50,371 nt of DNA from CAZVCG01 sp964626265 (GCA_964626265.1 CAZVCG010000013.1:1-50371); one strand, 5' to 3'; shown: positions 8,438 to 18,367, numbered from the stretch's first letter. Numbers and translations are program-made. The notes: generated by a model not told the origin, from the letters alone.

Positions 8438-11171
8438 ATGATCACCGCTTTGGCTCGTAAGTTGTTTGGTTCCCACAATGATCGCGTTTTAAAGGCTCAA
8501 GACCGCACAATCGCCCGCATCAATGCCCTGGAGCCGGATTTCGTAAAACTCACCGACGATCAATTGCGCGCCAAAACGGGCGAATTCAAAGGCCGCCTCG
8601 CCAAGGGCGAAACCCTCGACGATCTTCTTCCCGAAGCTTTTGCGACCGTCCGCGAAGCCGCCAAGCGCGCGCTCGGCCAGCGACCGTTTGACGTCCAATT
8701 ACGGGGCGGCATGGTGCTCCACAGCGGCAAGATCGCCGAGATGAAAACCGGCGAAGGCAAGACCCTCGTTGCCACGCTTCCGGTGTATTTGAATGCCCTC
8801 TCCGGCAAGGGCGTACACGTCGTCACCGTCAACGACTATCTCGCCAAACGCGACAGCGCCTGGATGGGACAGATCTACCGTTTCCTTGGCATGACCGTCG
8901 GCTGCATCGTGCACGGACTCGACGATTACGAACGACGCGAAGCCTATAACGCCGATATCACGTACGGCACAAACAACGAATTCGGATTCGACTATCTGCG
9001 CGACAATATGAAGTTCAACTACGACGAGCTCGTGCAGCGTCCCTTCAACTACNNNNNNNNNNNNNNNNNNNNNNNNNNNNNNNNNNNNNNTCGACGAAGC
9101 GCGCACGCCGCTCATCATTTCCGGCCCCGCCGAGGATTCCTCCGATCTCTATAGGCGCGTGGACGCGATCATTCCGATGCTCGCGGCCGAAGATTTCGAA
9201 AAGGACGAGAAAAACAAAACCGTGGTCCTGACCGAAAAAGGCAACGAAAAAATCGAAACATTGTTGGGCGATGCGGAACTTCTTACGCCGGGCGGCGGCC
9301 TCTACGATCCGCAGAACATCACCATCGTGCATCACGTCAATCAGGCTTTGCGCGCGCATAAGCTCTTCACGCGCGATGTGGACTACATCGTCAAGGGCGG
9401 GAAAGTCATCATCATCGACGAGTTCACGGGCCGCATGATGGAGGGCCGCCGTTTCTCCGACGGCTTGCACCAAGCCCTGGAAGCCAAGGAACATGTCGAA
9501 ATCCAGCGCGAAAACCAGACGCTGGCCTCGATTACGTTCCAGAACTATTTCCGCATCTATCCCAAGCTGGCGGGCATGACCGGCACGGCCATGACGGAGG
9601 CCCCCGAATTCGCGGAAATTTACAACCTTGAAGTCGTCGAAATTCCGACCAATGTCCCCGCTATCCGTGACGACCAGGACGACGAAGTTTACGGCACGAT
9701 GGCCGAGAAAAACGAGGCTATCGTCAAGACGATCGAGGATTGCCGCAAGCGCGGCCAGCCCGTCTTAGTCGGCACGGTGTCGATCGAAAAGTCCGAAATG
9801 CTGTCGGAACTCCTGAAAAAACGCAAGATTCCGCACAACGTGCTGAACGCGCGTTACCACGAGCAGGAAGCCGCGATTATCGCGCAAGCAGGGCAATTCG
9901 GGGCGGTTACCATCGCCACGAACATGGCGGGCCGCGGCACGGACATCAAGCTCGGCGGCAATGAGGAAGCGCGCCTTGCCGAAGAACTCAAGAACGTTTC
10001 GGACGAACTTGAACGCGTCCGCATTGCCGAGATGGTGCGAAAGGAAATCGAAGCGAACCGAAAAAAAGTCCGTGAAGCCGGCGGCCTTTTTGTGCTGGGC
10101 ACGGAGCGTCATGAATCCCGCCGCATCGACAATCAATTGCGCGGCCGTTCGGGCCGTCAGGGCGACCCCGGCACGTCCAAGTTCTACCTGTCGCTCGAAG
10201 ACGATTTGATGCGCATTTTCGGATCCGACCGCATGGAAGGAATCCTCACGAAACTTGGTCTGCGCGGCGGCGAAAAGATCCAGCATCCGTGGATCAGCAC
10301 GGCTCTCGAAAAAGCGCAGCAAAAGGTCGAAGCCCGCAACTTCGACATCCGCAAGAATTTGCTGAAATTCGACAATGTCATGAACGACCAGCGCAAGGTG
10401 ATTTACGAACAGCGCAAGGATATCATGGCCGCCGCCAACGTTTCCGAAAGCGTCCGTGAATTACGCCATGACCTGATCACGACGCTCGTCACCCGCGCCA
10501 TTCCGCCGCATTCCTATCCGGATCAATGGGACCTCGAAGGCTTGCAGGAGCGCGTGAAAACGCTTTTGGCGCTCGATCTGCCTATCCTGAATTGGGGCAA
10601 GGAGGACGGCATCGCTGAAGACGAAATGAAAGAGCGAATCCTCAAAGCTTCAGACGAGAAAATGGCCGCGAAGGCCGCAAGCATCGGCCTTGAAAACATG
10701 CAACGCGCCGAAAAAGCCGCGCTGCTCGGCTTGCTCGATCAGGCGTGGAAAGACCATCTTTTGGCGCTCGACCAATTGCGCCAAGGCATCCACTTGCGCG
10801 GTTACGGACAGCGCGATCCGTTCAACGAATACAGCCGCGAAGCGTTCGGCCTGTTCCAGCTCATGCTGGATTCCGTGCGCGAACAGGTCACGCAGGTGTT
10901 GATGCACGCCGAATTGCGCGTGCCGAACCTCGACGAATACGCCGAACGCCGCCGCCAGGAGATGCAGGAACTGCACGGCGCGCCACCGGATATTCTGGGT
11001 GACGGCGAGCCTTTGCCGGAAGGCATGGTGCGCAGAAGGCCTATGCTGAAGCCTGCGCAGAACGTGTTCGACGCGCAAAATCCCGACACCTGGCACAATA
11101 CGCCGCGTAATGCCCCCTGCCCCTGCGGATCGGGCAAAAAGTACAAGCACTGCCACGGCGCGGCAGGGTAA
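8438..11171 (+). CDS. secA: Preprotein translocase ATPase SecA (interrupted by an assembly gap)
   Basis: The motor that drives Sec-dependent export through SecYEG. Both sides of a 38-N gap are clearly SecA. Upstream are Walker A (EMKTGEGKTL, residues 101-110), the VNDYLAKRD and TYGTNNEFGFDYLRDN motifs. Downstream are DEARTPLIISGPAEDSS, GGLFVLGTERHESRRIDNQLRGRSGRQGDPG in two parts, and a C-terminal zinc-binding SEC-C motif (APCPCGSGKKYKHCHG). The two parts lie in different frames only because the gap length is wrong; there is no sign of a true frameshift. The start at 8438 has AGGA six bases upstream. The total, about 910 residues, is normal for Alphaproteobacteria. Confidence 0.97.
9053..9090. 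other. Assembly gap (38 N) inside secA
   Basis: All bases are N. By SecA conservation, the missing stretch should encode about ten residues covering the Walker B region (the VDEVDSIL part of NYA-VDEVDSIL-IDEART), which would need 31 bases rather than 38. Confidence 0.99.
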
Positions 11172-11477
11172 AAAGCGCCCCCGTTTTGGGGACGTTTCCG
11201 TTTCAATTTTTTCGTCAAAACGCGAGGGCTTTTGCGCCCCGAAAACAGGCCCTTTTTTCGGTCGAAAATGCCAAAATCCTCCTTTTATTTGGCCGATCAT
11301 GCCAAATTCTTCCCTCAAAGACCCACAAAAATGCCGGAAACCGTGGCGCCCATTTCGCGTGAAAAAGTTAAAATCGTCGAGGCAACCCCTAAACAGGGTT
11401 AAAATCGCCGCGAGAAAGTTAACGCCAGTACGTCGGACGCATCGCGTTAATGTTTGCCCGTTAACCTTACTGGTGGG
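11172..11477. other. Intergenic region between convergent secA and the radical SAM gene
   Basis: These 306 bp lie between two convergent stops. A short CCCC-G-TTTT-GGGG hairpin just after secA may help termination. I see no gene, RNA or clear repeat otherwise. Confidence 0.5.
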
Positions 11478-12899
11478 CTAAACCTTCGCGCCTCTGTTCA
11501 TAAGAAGCGGCTTCACCATCCGCGCGTAGAGGCCGAGGCGGCTGAACAAAAGGTCGTTCGGATGTTCGAGCACGTTTTGCAGATAACGGCCCGACATATA
11601 GAATTTGCGGTAGGCCATTTGCGCGGCTGCGTTGATTTCATCCGCCGAAGGCCCGCCGCAAGATTCATAAGACGGCTGTCCCTGCGCGTTCAGCGTTTTC
11701 GTTTCGATGAGACGATCCCAAAACGGCGTGCCGCGCAGCGGGATCATCACAAGAAAATGCGCGAGATGCGGATTAACGGCTTTCGCCAAAGCCAACGTAT
11801 GTTCCATAGAATCGTGCGACTCGCCGAAGTGCCCAAACGTGAACTCGCCGCAGATACGCAAACCCGCCTTGCGCACTTGCTTGCCGAACGCTTTCGCCTG
11901 TTCGACCGTCGTGCCTTTGTCGATTTTCTTGAGCACGGTATCGTCGCCGGATTCAAAGCCTACATGCAGATTCAGGCAACCGGACTTTTTCATGAGCTTG
12001 AGCGTGTCGTCGGTGAGTTTCGAGTTCGGCTTGGCATAACACGACCAGCGAATTTTATGCCCACCGCGCAAAAGAGCCTCGGAAATTTCGGCGGCGCGCT
12101 TGTTCGTGAGCATGTCGTCCTGGATCATGACGCTTTTCAGGAACGGCAGGTTGTCGCGGATATAATCGAACTCCTGCATGAAGCGGTCGATCGAGCGCGT
12201 GTTGTAGACGCTGCCCGTGATGAAGGTATGCGTCCACAAACAGAACGCGCAACGTCCCCACGAACAACCACGGCCAGATTGCAAATCCATGAATGGATAG
12301 CGTTCAGAAGGAATATTATAATCACGAATGTTCACGCGTTCGTGGAAATAACGGCTCATGATCGGAAACCGGTCAAGAATTTCCGTTTTATAAAATGGCC
12401 GCGGCGGCGTGTGCGTGATGGCGCCCGTGGCGTTGTCCCTGACCCAAACGTTCGGCGTCGTTGTCGGGTCTGCGCCTGAAGTCAATTCTTCAAGCGGCAG
12501 ATCAAACTCTTTCTGGATGGCCAGCCGAGCGACTTTGGCTTTTTGCAGAACCGCGCCGCAATCCGCCGACGCGTATGGCCCGACAAAAACGGCCATGCGG
12601 CCCGTCGCCGCCAGTTCGTCGCCGAACGCGATGTCGCTGTCCTCGCTGAGGCGGCCCGTATAAACGGCCACGACATCCGCGTTGAACTCTTTCACCTTGT
12701 CGATGACGGCCTGTTTCGAAAGGCCCTTTGTTTGCGCGTCGATCAAAATCGTTTTATGGCCCTCGCCTTCCAACCAGCATCCGGCCTGCCCCAGCCACAG
12801 CGGATACCACGCGGCCGACGATTGCGACACGAGATCGCAACGCGAGTTGCGCGTGTAATCTTCAAGATAAGGCGGGTTGATGAGAGCGACTCGGCTCAT
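11478..12899 (-). CDS. B12-binding-domain-type radical SAM protein
   Basis: A 473-residue protein. The N-terminal 120 residues look like the cobalamin-binding Rossmann fold of this class (MSRVALINPPYLEDYTRN; ADVVAVYTG), without an obvious DxHxxG motif. The radical SAM core starts near residue 205, with the cluster ligands Cys212, Cys217 and Cys220 (GCSWGRCAFC). That spacing is C-x4-C-x2-C rather than the usual C-x3-C-x2-C. A GFESGDDTVLKKIDKGTT segment is typical of the class. Known relatives act on lipids, hopanoids, cofactors or peptides; the substrate here is unknown. It stands alone, convergent with secA. Confidence 0.88.
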   Translation of the reverse strand: MSRVALINPPYLEDYTRNSRCDLVSQSSAAWYPLWLGQAGCWLEGEGHKTILIDAQTKGLSKQAVIDKVKEFNADVVAVYTGRLSEDSDIAFGDELAATGRMAVFVGPYASADCGAVLQKAKVARLAIQKEFDLPLEELTSGADPTTTPNVWVRDNATGAITHTPPRPFYKTEILDRFPIMSRYFHERVNIRDYNIPSERYPFMDLQSGRGCSWGRCAFCLWTHTFITGSVYNTRSIDRFMQEFDYIRDNLPFLKSVMIQDDMLTNKRAAEISEALLRGGHKIRWSCYAKPNSKLTDDTLKLMKKSGCLNLHVGFESGDDTVLKKIDKGTTVEQAKAFGKQVRKAGLRICGEFTFGHFGESHDSMEHTLALAKAVNPHLAHFLVMIPLRGTPFWDRLIETKTLNAQGQPSYESCGGPSADEINAAAQMAYRKFYMSGRYLQNVLEHPNDLLFSRLGLYARMVKPLLMNRGAKV

Positions 12900-13003
12900 G
12901 CGTCGTATGCTTTATGACCACTTTCAATCTAACTGGGATAATTCATAATGCGCATAACGTAAAGCCCGCTAATTCCCGATCAAATACGGAATAAATCGAG
13001 CCA

Positions 13004-13969
13004 TTACCTTGGCGCTCTGCTCTTCACATAAGAAGGAATGATAAAATCAGGCCTGTCGACCACAGGCATAAGGGCGATTTCGGCTTGTATAAGGGTCAAG
13101 ACCTTCGTGGTAAACCGATCAAGTTGTTCTTCCCGTTGTTGTTTACGTTTATCCGGCGTTCTCTTTGTAAGAAATGCGTCGCCCGCCTTTGTCCCCTTCA
13201 TATGCAAGGCGCGGTCGATAAGGAAACGCTCACGGCTTTCGAGAAAATATTTGTAAGCTTCGGCAGGGCAACGCAAAACTTCTCTGGATGCAAGCTTTAA
13301 AGCGGTGCGGATAACCTTCGGATCGGCATTTACCAACGCTTCATGCAAGCCCATGCGGATTTCGCCGAGCTGGATCATTGTATTTGCCGCTCTAATTCCT
13401 TGGTTATCTCTTTTTTCGATCACTTGCGCAAAAGGCAATAAATTGATGCCGATAACTTCCTCCTTGCGTGGCGTTGTAAGCGCGTCGAGAAATTCAGAAC
13501 AGGACAATCCATTATAATCTGGTTCCAATGTGTTCGGGAGTTCGAGGGTGTAATAAACGCCATATAAGCTTGCTGCGGTAACCGTCGTGGTAATGTGGCC
13601 ATGCGCAGACAGGGCAAAAAGATGAGAAGCGTGTTTCCACGGTTTAAGGCTGGCAATGTCTTTCTCTTTAAGGTCCGCAATCAAAGGGTTTAACGCAAAA
13701 TATTTTCGGGTTCCCATCCCAGCGTAGTTTTTCAAAAATATTCCGACCGGACTGTCATCAATGACTATAGCTCCATGCGCCTTAGCCCATTCAATGGCAA
13801 TAGGATGGTTCTTTACCTTCGGCTCGGCGATTAGGTTCCAAACGTCATCACTGGGGCCGGAGTAATAATGCAAACGCCCGTTGTGAGGGAACGCATCACG
13901 GCCAAGGCGGTTCACCATCTCGTCGATGTCATTGATGATGGCTTCGGGAAGCACCCAAACACGCGGCAT
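13004..13969 (-). CDS. Hypothetical protein, 321 residues
   Basis: I do not recognise this protein. It has no signal peptide or membrane helix and appears soluble. The N-terminal half has mixed alpha/beta character (AIVIDDSPVGIFLKN; ITTTVTAASLYGVYYTLEL). The C-terminal 120 residues are mostly charged helix (TKRTPDKRKQQREEQLDRF). It lies 21 bp downstream of another unknown gene on the same strand, so the two are probably co-transcribed. The opening MPRVWVLPEAIINDIDEMVNRLG and the phrase AHGAIVIDDSPVG could suggest a PIN/NYN-like nucleic-acid fold, but that is a guess. The surroundings give no functional hint. Confidence 0.7.
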   Translation of the reverse strand: MPRVWVLPEAIINDIDEMVNRLGRDAFPHNGRLHYYSGPSDDVWNLIAEPKVKNHPIAIEWAKAHGAIVIDDSPVGIFLKNYAGMGTRKYFALNPLIADLKEKDIASLKPWKHASHLFALSAHGHITTTVTAASLYGVYYTLELPNTLEPDYNGLSCSEFLDALTTPRKEEVIGINLLPFAQVIEKRDNQGIRAANTMIQLGEIRMGLHEALVNADPKVIRTALKLASREVLRCPAEAYKYFLESRERFLIDRALHMKGTKAGDAFLTKRTPDKRKQQREEQLDRFTTKVLTLIQAEIALMPVVDRPDFIIPSYVKSRAPR

Positions 13970-13990
13970 GGCCGTTCTCCTGAAAAACGA

Positions 13991-14461
13991 TTAGCCGAGC
14001 GTGTTAGTATCTGCAGGCGCGCTGGGACCATGCTCCGGGTGAACGCAATGTTCAACCCAAGCTCGATCCCCCGAAGAGACAACATCAGTCCGAATATTTT
14101 GGATTTCGGAATATAGCCCGAAAAAATTCGGCCCTTTTTTGCGCGAATGTTTGAGCCGCGTTGCCGTCTCAATATAATCCATCGGCGCAATGGATAGATA
14201 CTTTGTCTCATCAAACAGGGTTTCCCCATCTTCTCTGAATGGCATGTAAATGAGCCGTTGACCGTTCTTGGAAGCAAAAACAATACCCGCCCAACCCTCA
14301 TTGTCATGTTCGCTGTGGGCGATCCATGCAATGGGCTTGCTCCTCCATTTAGGAGGTATTGGGCGAACAGGCTCGCTCACTTTCAACCGGCTCCAAATCT
14401 TCCCGAAATCGATCCGGGGAAGAGGGATAAAATCATTCAATAAAGTAGCTACGTTCAACAT
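13991..14461 (-). CDS. Hypothetical protein, 156 residues
   Basis: An unrecognised, soluble-looking protein. Its start at 14461 is well supported by GGAG seven bases upstream. A possible beta-rich core follows residue 40 (PIAWIAHSEHDNEGWAGIVFASKNGQRLIYMPF). It is the first gene of a likely two-gene unit with the 321-residue unknown protein downstream. The roughly 210 bp upstream are noticeably AT-rich compared with neighbours, which may mark the promoter or a recently acquired segment. Confidence 0.68.
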   Translation of the reverse strand: MLNVATLLNDFIPLPRIDFGKIWSRLKVSEPVRPIPPKWRSKPIAWIAHSEHDNEGWAGIVFASKNGQRLIYMPFREDGETLFDETKYLSIAPMDYIETATRLKHSRKKGPNFFGLYSEIQNIRTDVVSSGDRAWVEHCVHPEHGPSAPADTNTLG

Positions 14462-14671
14462 ATCGCTCTCCTATATCTTTTCAAAATGCTTTCACAATTT
14501 GTTAACCAGCACGGAACCGCAGTATATTTCGGCCCCTCACCGCGATTATATCAGACAGAAAATACTTTCTTATGGAAATTCAATGGTTTATAAAGTATTA
14601 AGCTACCAAAATGTGGCAATAAATTACCCTTTACCGGTAATTTTAAAAACGAAAGTTTGATCTCTCTTTTG

Positions 14672-15844
14672 TCACCTAGAAGGAAGGGAACGAAAGACCT
14701 CGACGTAGGCGTTGGCAATGAGGCGCCAGTCCCAATGCGTTTGCGCGAAATCGGCCAATTCGTGGTGCGGGTGCTTGAGCGGCAGCGACAAGCTTTGAAG
14801 CTTTTGCGTCCAAACATTCGCCGTCAATTGGGGATCTTTCGGCCAAACCTCGGCGAGGCACAAAAGCGGCTTGGCCAGAAAACTGCCTGCCGCCGTTTTC
14901 GGGCTGCACATCACAGGTAATCCGCACGACATCGCCTCCTGAATGACGAGCGGGAAGCCTTCGCCGTAACTCGGCAGGATGAGAATGTCCGCCGCGTGAT
15001 AAAGTTCGGCCAGCGTTTCGCCCATCCTGTCATGAAAGACGTGCACGTTCGGCAACAGCCATTTAGCAGGATCGGTTGGCCCGCGACCCGCCAGCCAGAA
15101 GCGCCAACCGGGCAAAAGCTTTGCCATACAGCGAATGGCCTCCATGCCTTTCTTTTCGACGAAACGCCCAACGAAAAGCAAAACGGGTTGATCCGCCTTC
15201 AACGCGAATTGTTGGCGCAGGTAATGCCGTTTTTCCACAAGCGGCATGTGATAAACGCGCGAATCCACGCCGTTCGGAATGATCTTGACGGTGCGCGAAA
15301 ATTGAACCGCACGGTAGTAATCTTCGGCAACGCGGTCGCTTATAAAGAGCGTTTGAGAAGCCCCCTTGAGCATCGGACGCGTAAAAAACTTGTCGGCGTA
15401 TTGCATCACGCGGCGCAGAATCGGGTTTTTGTAGGGTATGGGGGCGATGTGTTGGGTAATCACGACCGGTTTGCCGAATTTCTTCGCCCAGAAGTAGGCC
15501 AGCATATTGCCGAGATAAAGCGTGTCGTGCAGCCAGACGATGTCGGCGTTGCGCACGGCATGTTTGAGCCGCAGCAGGCTGTTCGGTCCCCACACGGGCC
15601 ACGGAATGCCGATGGTTTTTTCAAGCAGATTGAGCGTGCTCATCGGCAAGGGTTTATAGGGCGGCCTTTCAGGCAGAGGATCGACGGCGCTTGCCGCCCA
15701 GACGAAGTGATAGGCTTCGGTCTGGGCCAGCTCGTAAACAAGGCGTTCGGACACGCGCTCGATCCCGCCGCCGTGGGGCCCATAATAATGGGTCACCACG
15801 AGTACCTGACGGCTTGTGGCCAAATAAGATTTGCTTTCTTTCAT
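14672..15844 (-). CDS. Glycosyltransferase, GT4/GT-B family
   Basis: A 390-residue cytosolic or membrane-associated glycosyltransferase. The N-terminal motif HYYGPHGGGIERVSERL is the glycine-rich donor-binding start of GT4 enzymes. The C-terminal Rossmann domain shows VLLFVGRFVEKKGMEAI and the E-x7-E motif (EGFPLVIQEAMSCGLPV). Its ATG overlaps the stop of the upstream oxidoreductase (TAATG), so the two are translationally coupled. The pair suggests synthesis of a modified sugar and its transfer to a glycan or lipid. Donor and acceptor cannot be told from sequence. Confidence 0.9.
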   Translation of the reverse strand: MKESKSYLATSRQVLVVTHYYGPHGGGIERVSERLVYELAQTEAYHFVWAASAVDPLPERPPYKPLPMSTLNLLEKTIGIPWPVWGPNSLLRLKHAVRNADIVWLHDTLYLGNMLAYFWAKKFGKPVVITQHIAPIPYKNPILRRVMQYADKFFTRPMLKGASQTLFISDRVAEDYYRAVQFSRTVKIIPNGVDSRVYHMPLVEKRHYLRQQFALKADQPVLLFVGRFVEKKGMEAIRCMAKLLPGWRFWLAGRGPTDPAKWLLPNVHVFHDRMGETLAELYHAADILILPSYGEGFPLVIQEAMSCGLPVMCSPKTAAGSFLAKPLLCLAEVWPKDPQLTANVWTQKLQSLSLPLKHPHHELADFAQTHWDWRLIANAYVEVFRSLPSR

Positions 15845-16905
15845 TACGAATACCAGTGATGTCGCAAGGCTTCGATAGCCTCATGCTGCAACCTCAGAAC
15901 AGCAAGAGCATCATCCCCGCTCATTCCTGTCAAGGCCTGGCTGTCGCCATTAATGGCTCGCGCGAAACGGTTAGCGACTTCAAAATTGCCATAATCGAGC
16001 TTGCCGCATATTTGGGCGAAGCCGTTCGGGATATGCTGGTAAAGGTGTTGGGCGATAGCGCATGCGCTGGTTCGTAACGCGTTTAACGCGCCGTGTTCCC
16101 CGTCGTTCGGCAAACGAATATAAATATCGCGGTAAAGGTCGGCGATTCCGGTCGCCTTTTCGCCCGTCACCATCACATGCCATTCGCTCAACGCGCTGTC
16201 GTAGCGGCAATCGATCGTGACGGGGACATTCGCCGCGCCGCGATACAATAGAGAAACTTGCGACGGCGTTTTGCCGCTCGAGTCCTGTGACGCCACGCCA
16301 TGCGCATGTTGCAATTTAAGTTCGCCGCCAGCCAAACGCCTAAGCAGATAAAAAAAGTGCGGGCTTTCGTCATAGAAAAAACCGAGCGGCAAGCCGTCGA
16401 TCCATTCTTTGGCGCGGCGGCGCGGATTGCGGACGTGCGTTGCCGTAATGCGCGCGATCCTGCCCAGTTCGCCGTTTTGAATATCTTGAGAGAGTTTCCC
16501 GACGGCGCGGCAAAATTGAAAATTGTGCACGGCGGCCAACACGCGGTTGTTCGTCTTTGCCGAAGCGACCATGGCTTCGCCTTCGGCGACCGTCATGGCG
16601 AACGGTTTTTCGACCAAAACATGTTTGCCCATCGCCAAGGCTTTTTGCGTCAATGCAGCGTGATGTATAGGCGTCGCGCCGATGGTGAGCGCGTCAATGT
16701 CCTTCAGCCACGCGATGCGTTCGAGATCATACGTATCGGCATGATGGGTTAAGCCGTATCGGCGGGCCGTCTCCGCCGCTTTGCCGGGTTGCCGCCCGAT
16801 GACGCCCATCAACCGGATGTCCGCGCAATGCCGCAGGGCCGGAATGTGACGCGCAAGCGTCACCCAGCCCAAACCGACGGCGGCGACACGGATTGGCGAA
16901 GGCAT
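15844..16905 (-). CDS. Gfo/Idh/MocA-family NAD(P)-dependent oxidoreductase
   Basis: A 353-residue dehydrogenase. The N-terminal Rossmann fold begins IRVAAVGLGWVTLARHIPAL. The family's EKPFAMTVAEGEAM motif, whose Lys is catalytic, follows the GKHVLV strand. The C-terminal GFO-type alpha/beta domain includes YDESPHFFYLLRRLAGG, with a His in the position usual for substrate binding. Relatives oxidise or dehydrate sugars and sugar nucleotides. Coupling by TAATG overlap to the GT4 gene supports a role in glycan building. The stop of the upstream AAA ATPase gene lies only 2 bp before the start, so a three-gene operon is likely. Confidence 0.9.
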   Translation of the reverse strand: MPSPIRVAAVGLGWVTLARHIPALRHCADIRLMGVIGRQPGKAAETARRYGLTHHADTYDLERIAWLKDIDALTIGATPIHHAALTQKALAMGKHVLVEKPFAMTVAEGEAMVASAKTNNRVLAAVHNFQFCRAVGKLSQDIQNGELGRIARITATHVRNPRRRAKEWIDGLPLGFFYDESPHFFYLLRRLAGGELKLQHAHGVASQDSSGKTPSQVSLLYRGAANVPVTIDCRYDSALSEWHVMVTGEKATGIADLYRDIYIRLPNDGEHGALNALRTSACAIAQHLYQHIPNGFAQICGKLDYGNFEVANRFARAINGDSQALTGMSGDDALAVLRLQHEAIEALRHHWYS

Positions 16906-16907
16906 GA

Positions 16908-17792
16908 TCAGGTCACGGCTTTCGGGTTAATGTTGGCTTCGGCGGCAACGGCGGTCGTGATCGAGTTGTCGTCAAGCTCGCCCTTCACGCCGTTCGTCAC
17001 CGCATAGGCGCACGCAAGATCAAGGCATAAAATAGATTTATCCGGATTCGTGCGGTAGCGGATGAAGCGGTCCGTCAGGCGAACGACGCGCTCACACGAG
17101 GCATCGGAAATGGTCAAGCCATAGTGCTTTTCGAAATTGCCTTTGAGGTTCTTGAGAATCTGGAACGTCGTGCCGAGATCGGGAACGTCAAGAACGATTT
17201 TCTGGAAGCGGCGGTCGATGGCCGGCTCTTCCTTGACGTAGTCGTCGTATTCCTCGCGCGTCGTCGCGCCGATGACGTATAAATCGCCCATGGTCAGGTA
17301 GGGCTTTAACAAATCTGCGATGCCGCTGTAGCTCGACGCCTTGAACGAGATCATAAGCTGGTGGATTTCGTCGATGCAAAAGATGATGAGCGGTTGTTCA
17401 CGCGTGGCGTTGCGTTCGGCCACGCCCTTGACGATGGGGATCAGGCGGCCTTCCAGATCCGCGCGCGAGGTCGATCCGGCCCCCATCATGGACATGTTGA
17501 GTTCGATGATCCGCGCCCCTTCCAGCATCTTGGGGACGCGATTTTGGTTGATCCTTTGGGCCATGCCGACAAATAGCGCCGTTTTGCCCACGCCCGCAGG
17601 CCCGAGAAGCATGGCGTTCTTGCGAAGGCGCTGAAGGAGAATCAGGGTGATCGCATCAAGCTCGCGTTCGCGGCCTGAGATGGGATCGAACCTGCCCGCG
17701 CGGTCCTGGGCCGTGAAATCGTTGGTGTAGCGGTGAATCAGGGGTTCGAGTTCTTCGTCGGGTATGATGTATTTGGGTTTGGCTGATGGCAT
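16908..17792 (-). CDS. Single-module AAA+ ATPase, ClpA/ClpB D1-like
   Basis: A 294-residue AAA+ protein resembling only the first ATPase module of ClpA/ClpB. It begins with a short linker and TNDFTAQDRAGRFDPISGRERELD. Walker A GPAGVGKT is at residues 64-71. Walker B is IIFCIDEIHQL, a sensor-1-like ATTREEY follows, and the DRRFQKIVLD arginine region is present. It lacks the N-domain, middle domain and second ATPase module of true Clp chaperones. The start at 17792 was chosen as the first ATG; a TTG 60 bases upstream would add residues without similarity to the family. It heads a probable operon with the oxidoreductase and GT4 genes. Its partner or substrate is unknown. Confidence 0.82.
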   Translation of the reverse strand: MPSAKPKYIIPDEELEPLIHRYTNDFTAQDRAGRFDPISGRERELDAITLILLQRLRKNAMLLGPAGVGKTALFVGMAQRINQNRVPKMLEGARIIELNMSMMGAGSTSRADLEGRLIPIVKGVAERNATREQPLIIFCIDEIHQLMISFKASSYSGIADLLKPYLTMGDLYVIGATTREEYDDYVKEEPAIDRRFQKIVLDVPDLGTTFQILKNLKGNFEKHYGLTISDASCERVVRLTDRFIRYRTNPDKSILCLDLACAYAVTNGVKGELDDNSITTAVAAEANINPKAVT

Positions 17793-17915
17793 GGGGACCC
17801 GTGGGCAAATTTGGTGGCGAACAAGTGAATAACGGTTTGTTTCTTTTGGCAAGAGTAGGATAGACTACCTAAACGATTCTACCACCTTTTTTGATATGAG
17901 CCCGGTTTTGGCACA

Positions 17916-18365
17916 ATGACTCTGTTGCGTTCCCTGTCCATCTTGCTCGCTGGATGCGCCGTTTTTCTTGCCGCCAAGCCTGCCCAAGCCGCCTTTCTCT
18001 ATTGCAACCGCACGCAATCGCCTATCGAGGCCGCCTTCGGCTATCGCGAGCAGGTAGTCTGGATTTCCGAAGGGTGGTGGCAAATTCAGCCCGGCCAGTG
18101 CGCGCGCGTCTTCAGCCGTCCTTTGACCCAGCGGTTTTATTTTTACTTTGCCCGCGTTCTGGCCCCGCCGGGCGCCAACAATGGCGCGCCGCCGATGACA
18201 TGGGGGGGCAAGTTCAGCTTTTGCACCGACAGCAAAGCCTTTAAGATTGAAGGCGACGGTCAATGCGAAGCGCGCGGCTATCAGGAAAGGGGCTTTCAGG
18301 AAATCGACATCGGCCCGAACCAGCGCGACTATACGCTGAACTTTGAAGACGGGAAAAACCGGTAG
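17916..18365 (+). CDS. DUF1036-family exported protein
   Basis: A 149-residue protein with a signal peptide (about residues 1-25, ending AQA). The mature part, AFLYCNRTQSPIEAAFGYR, then WISEGWWQIQPGQCARV and FCTDSKAFKIEGDGQCEARGYQERGFQEIDIG, fits DUF1036 proteins, which are common in Alphaproteobacteria and have no established function. Four mature Cys residues probably form two disulfides in the periplasm. The gene is divergent from the AAA ATPase and its stop lies 2 bp from the convergent end of rpoH. Confidence 0.88.
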   Translation: MTLLRSLSILLAGCAVFLAAKPAQAAFLYCNRTQSPIEAAFGYREQVVWISEGWWQIQPGQCARVFSRPLTQRFYFYFARVLAPPGANNGAPPMTWGGKFSFCTDSKAFKIEGDGQCEARGYQERGFQEIDIGPNQRDYTLNFEDGKNR

Positions 18366-18367
18366 AC

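Noticed and set aside
8438..9159. secA as a pseudogene with a frameshift
   Set aside because: The change of frame falls exactly at the N run, whose length is arbitrary; both sides are fully conserved SecA.
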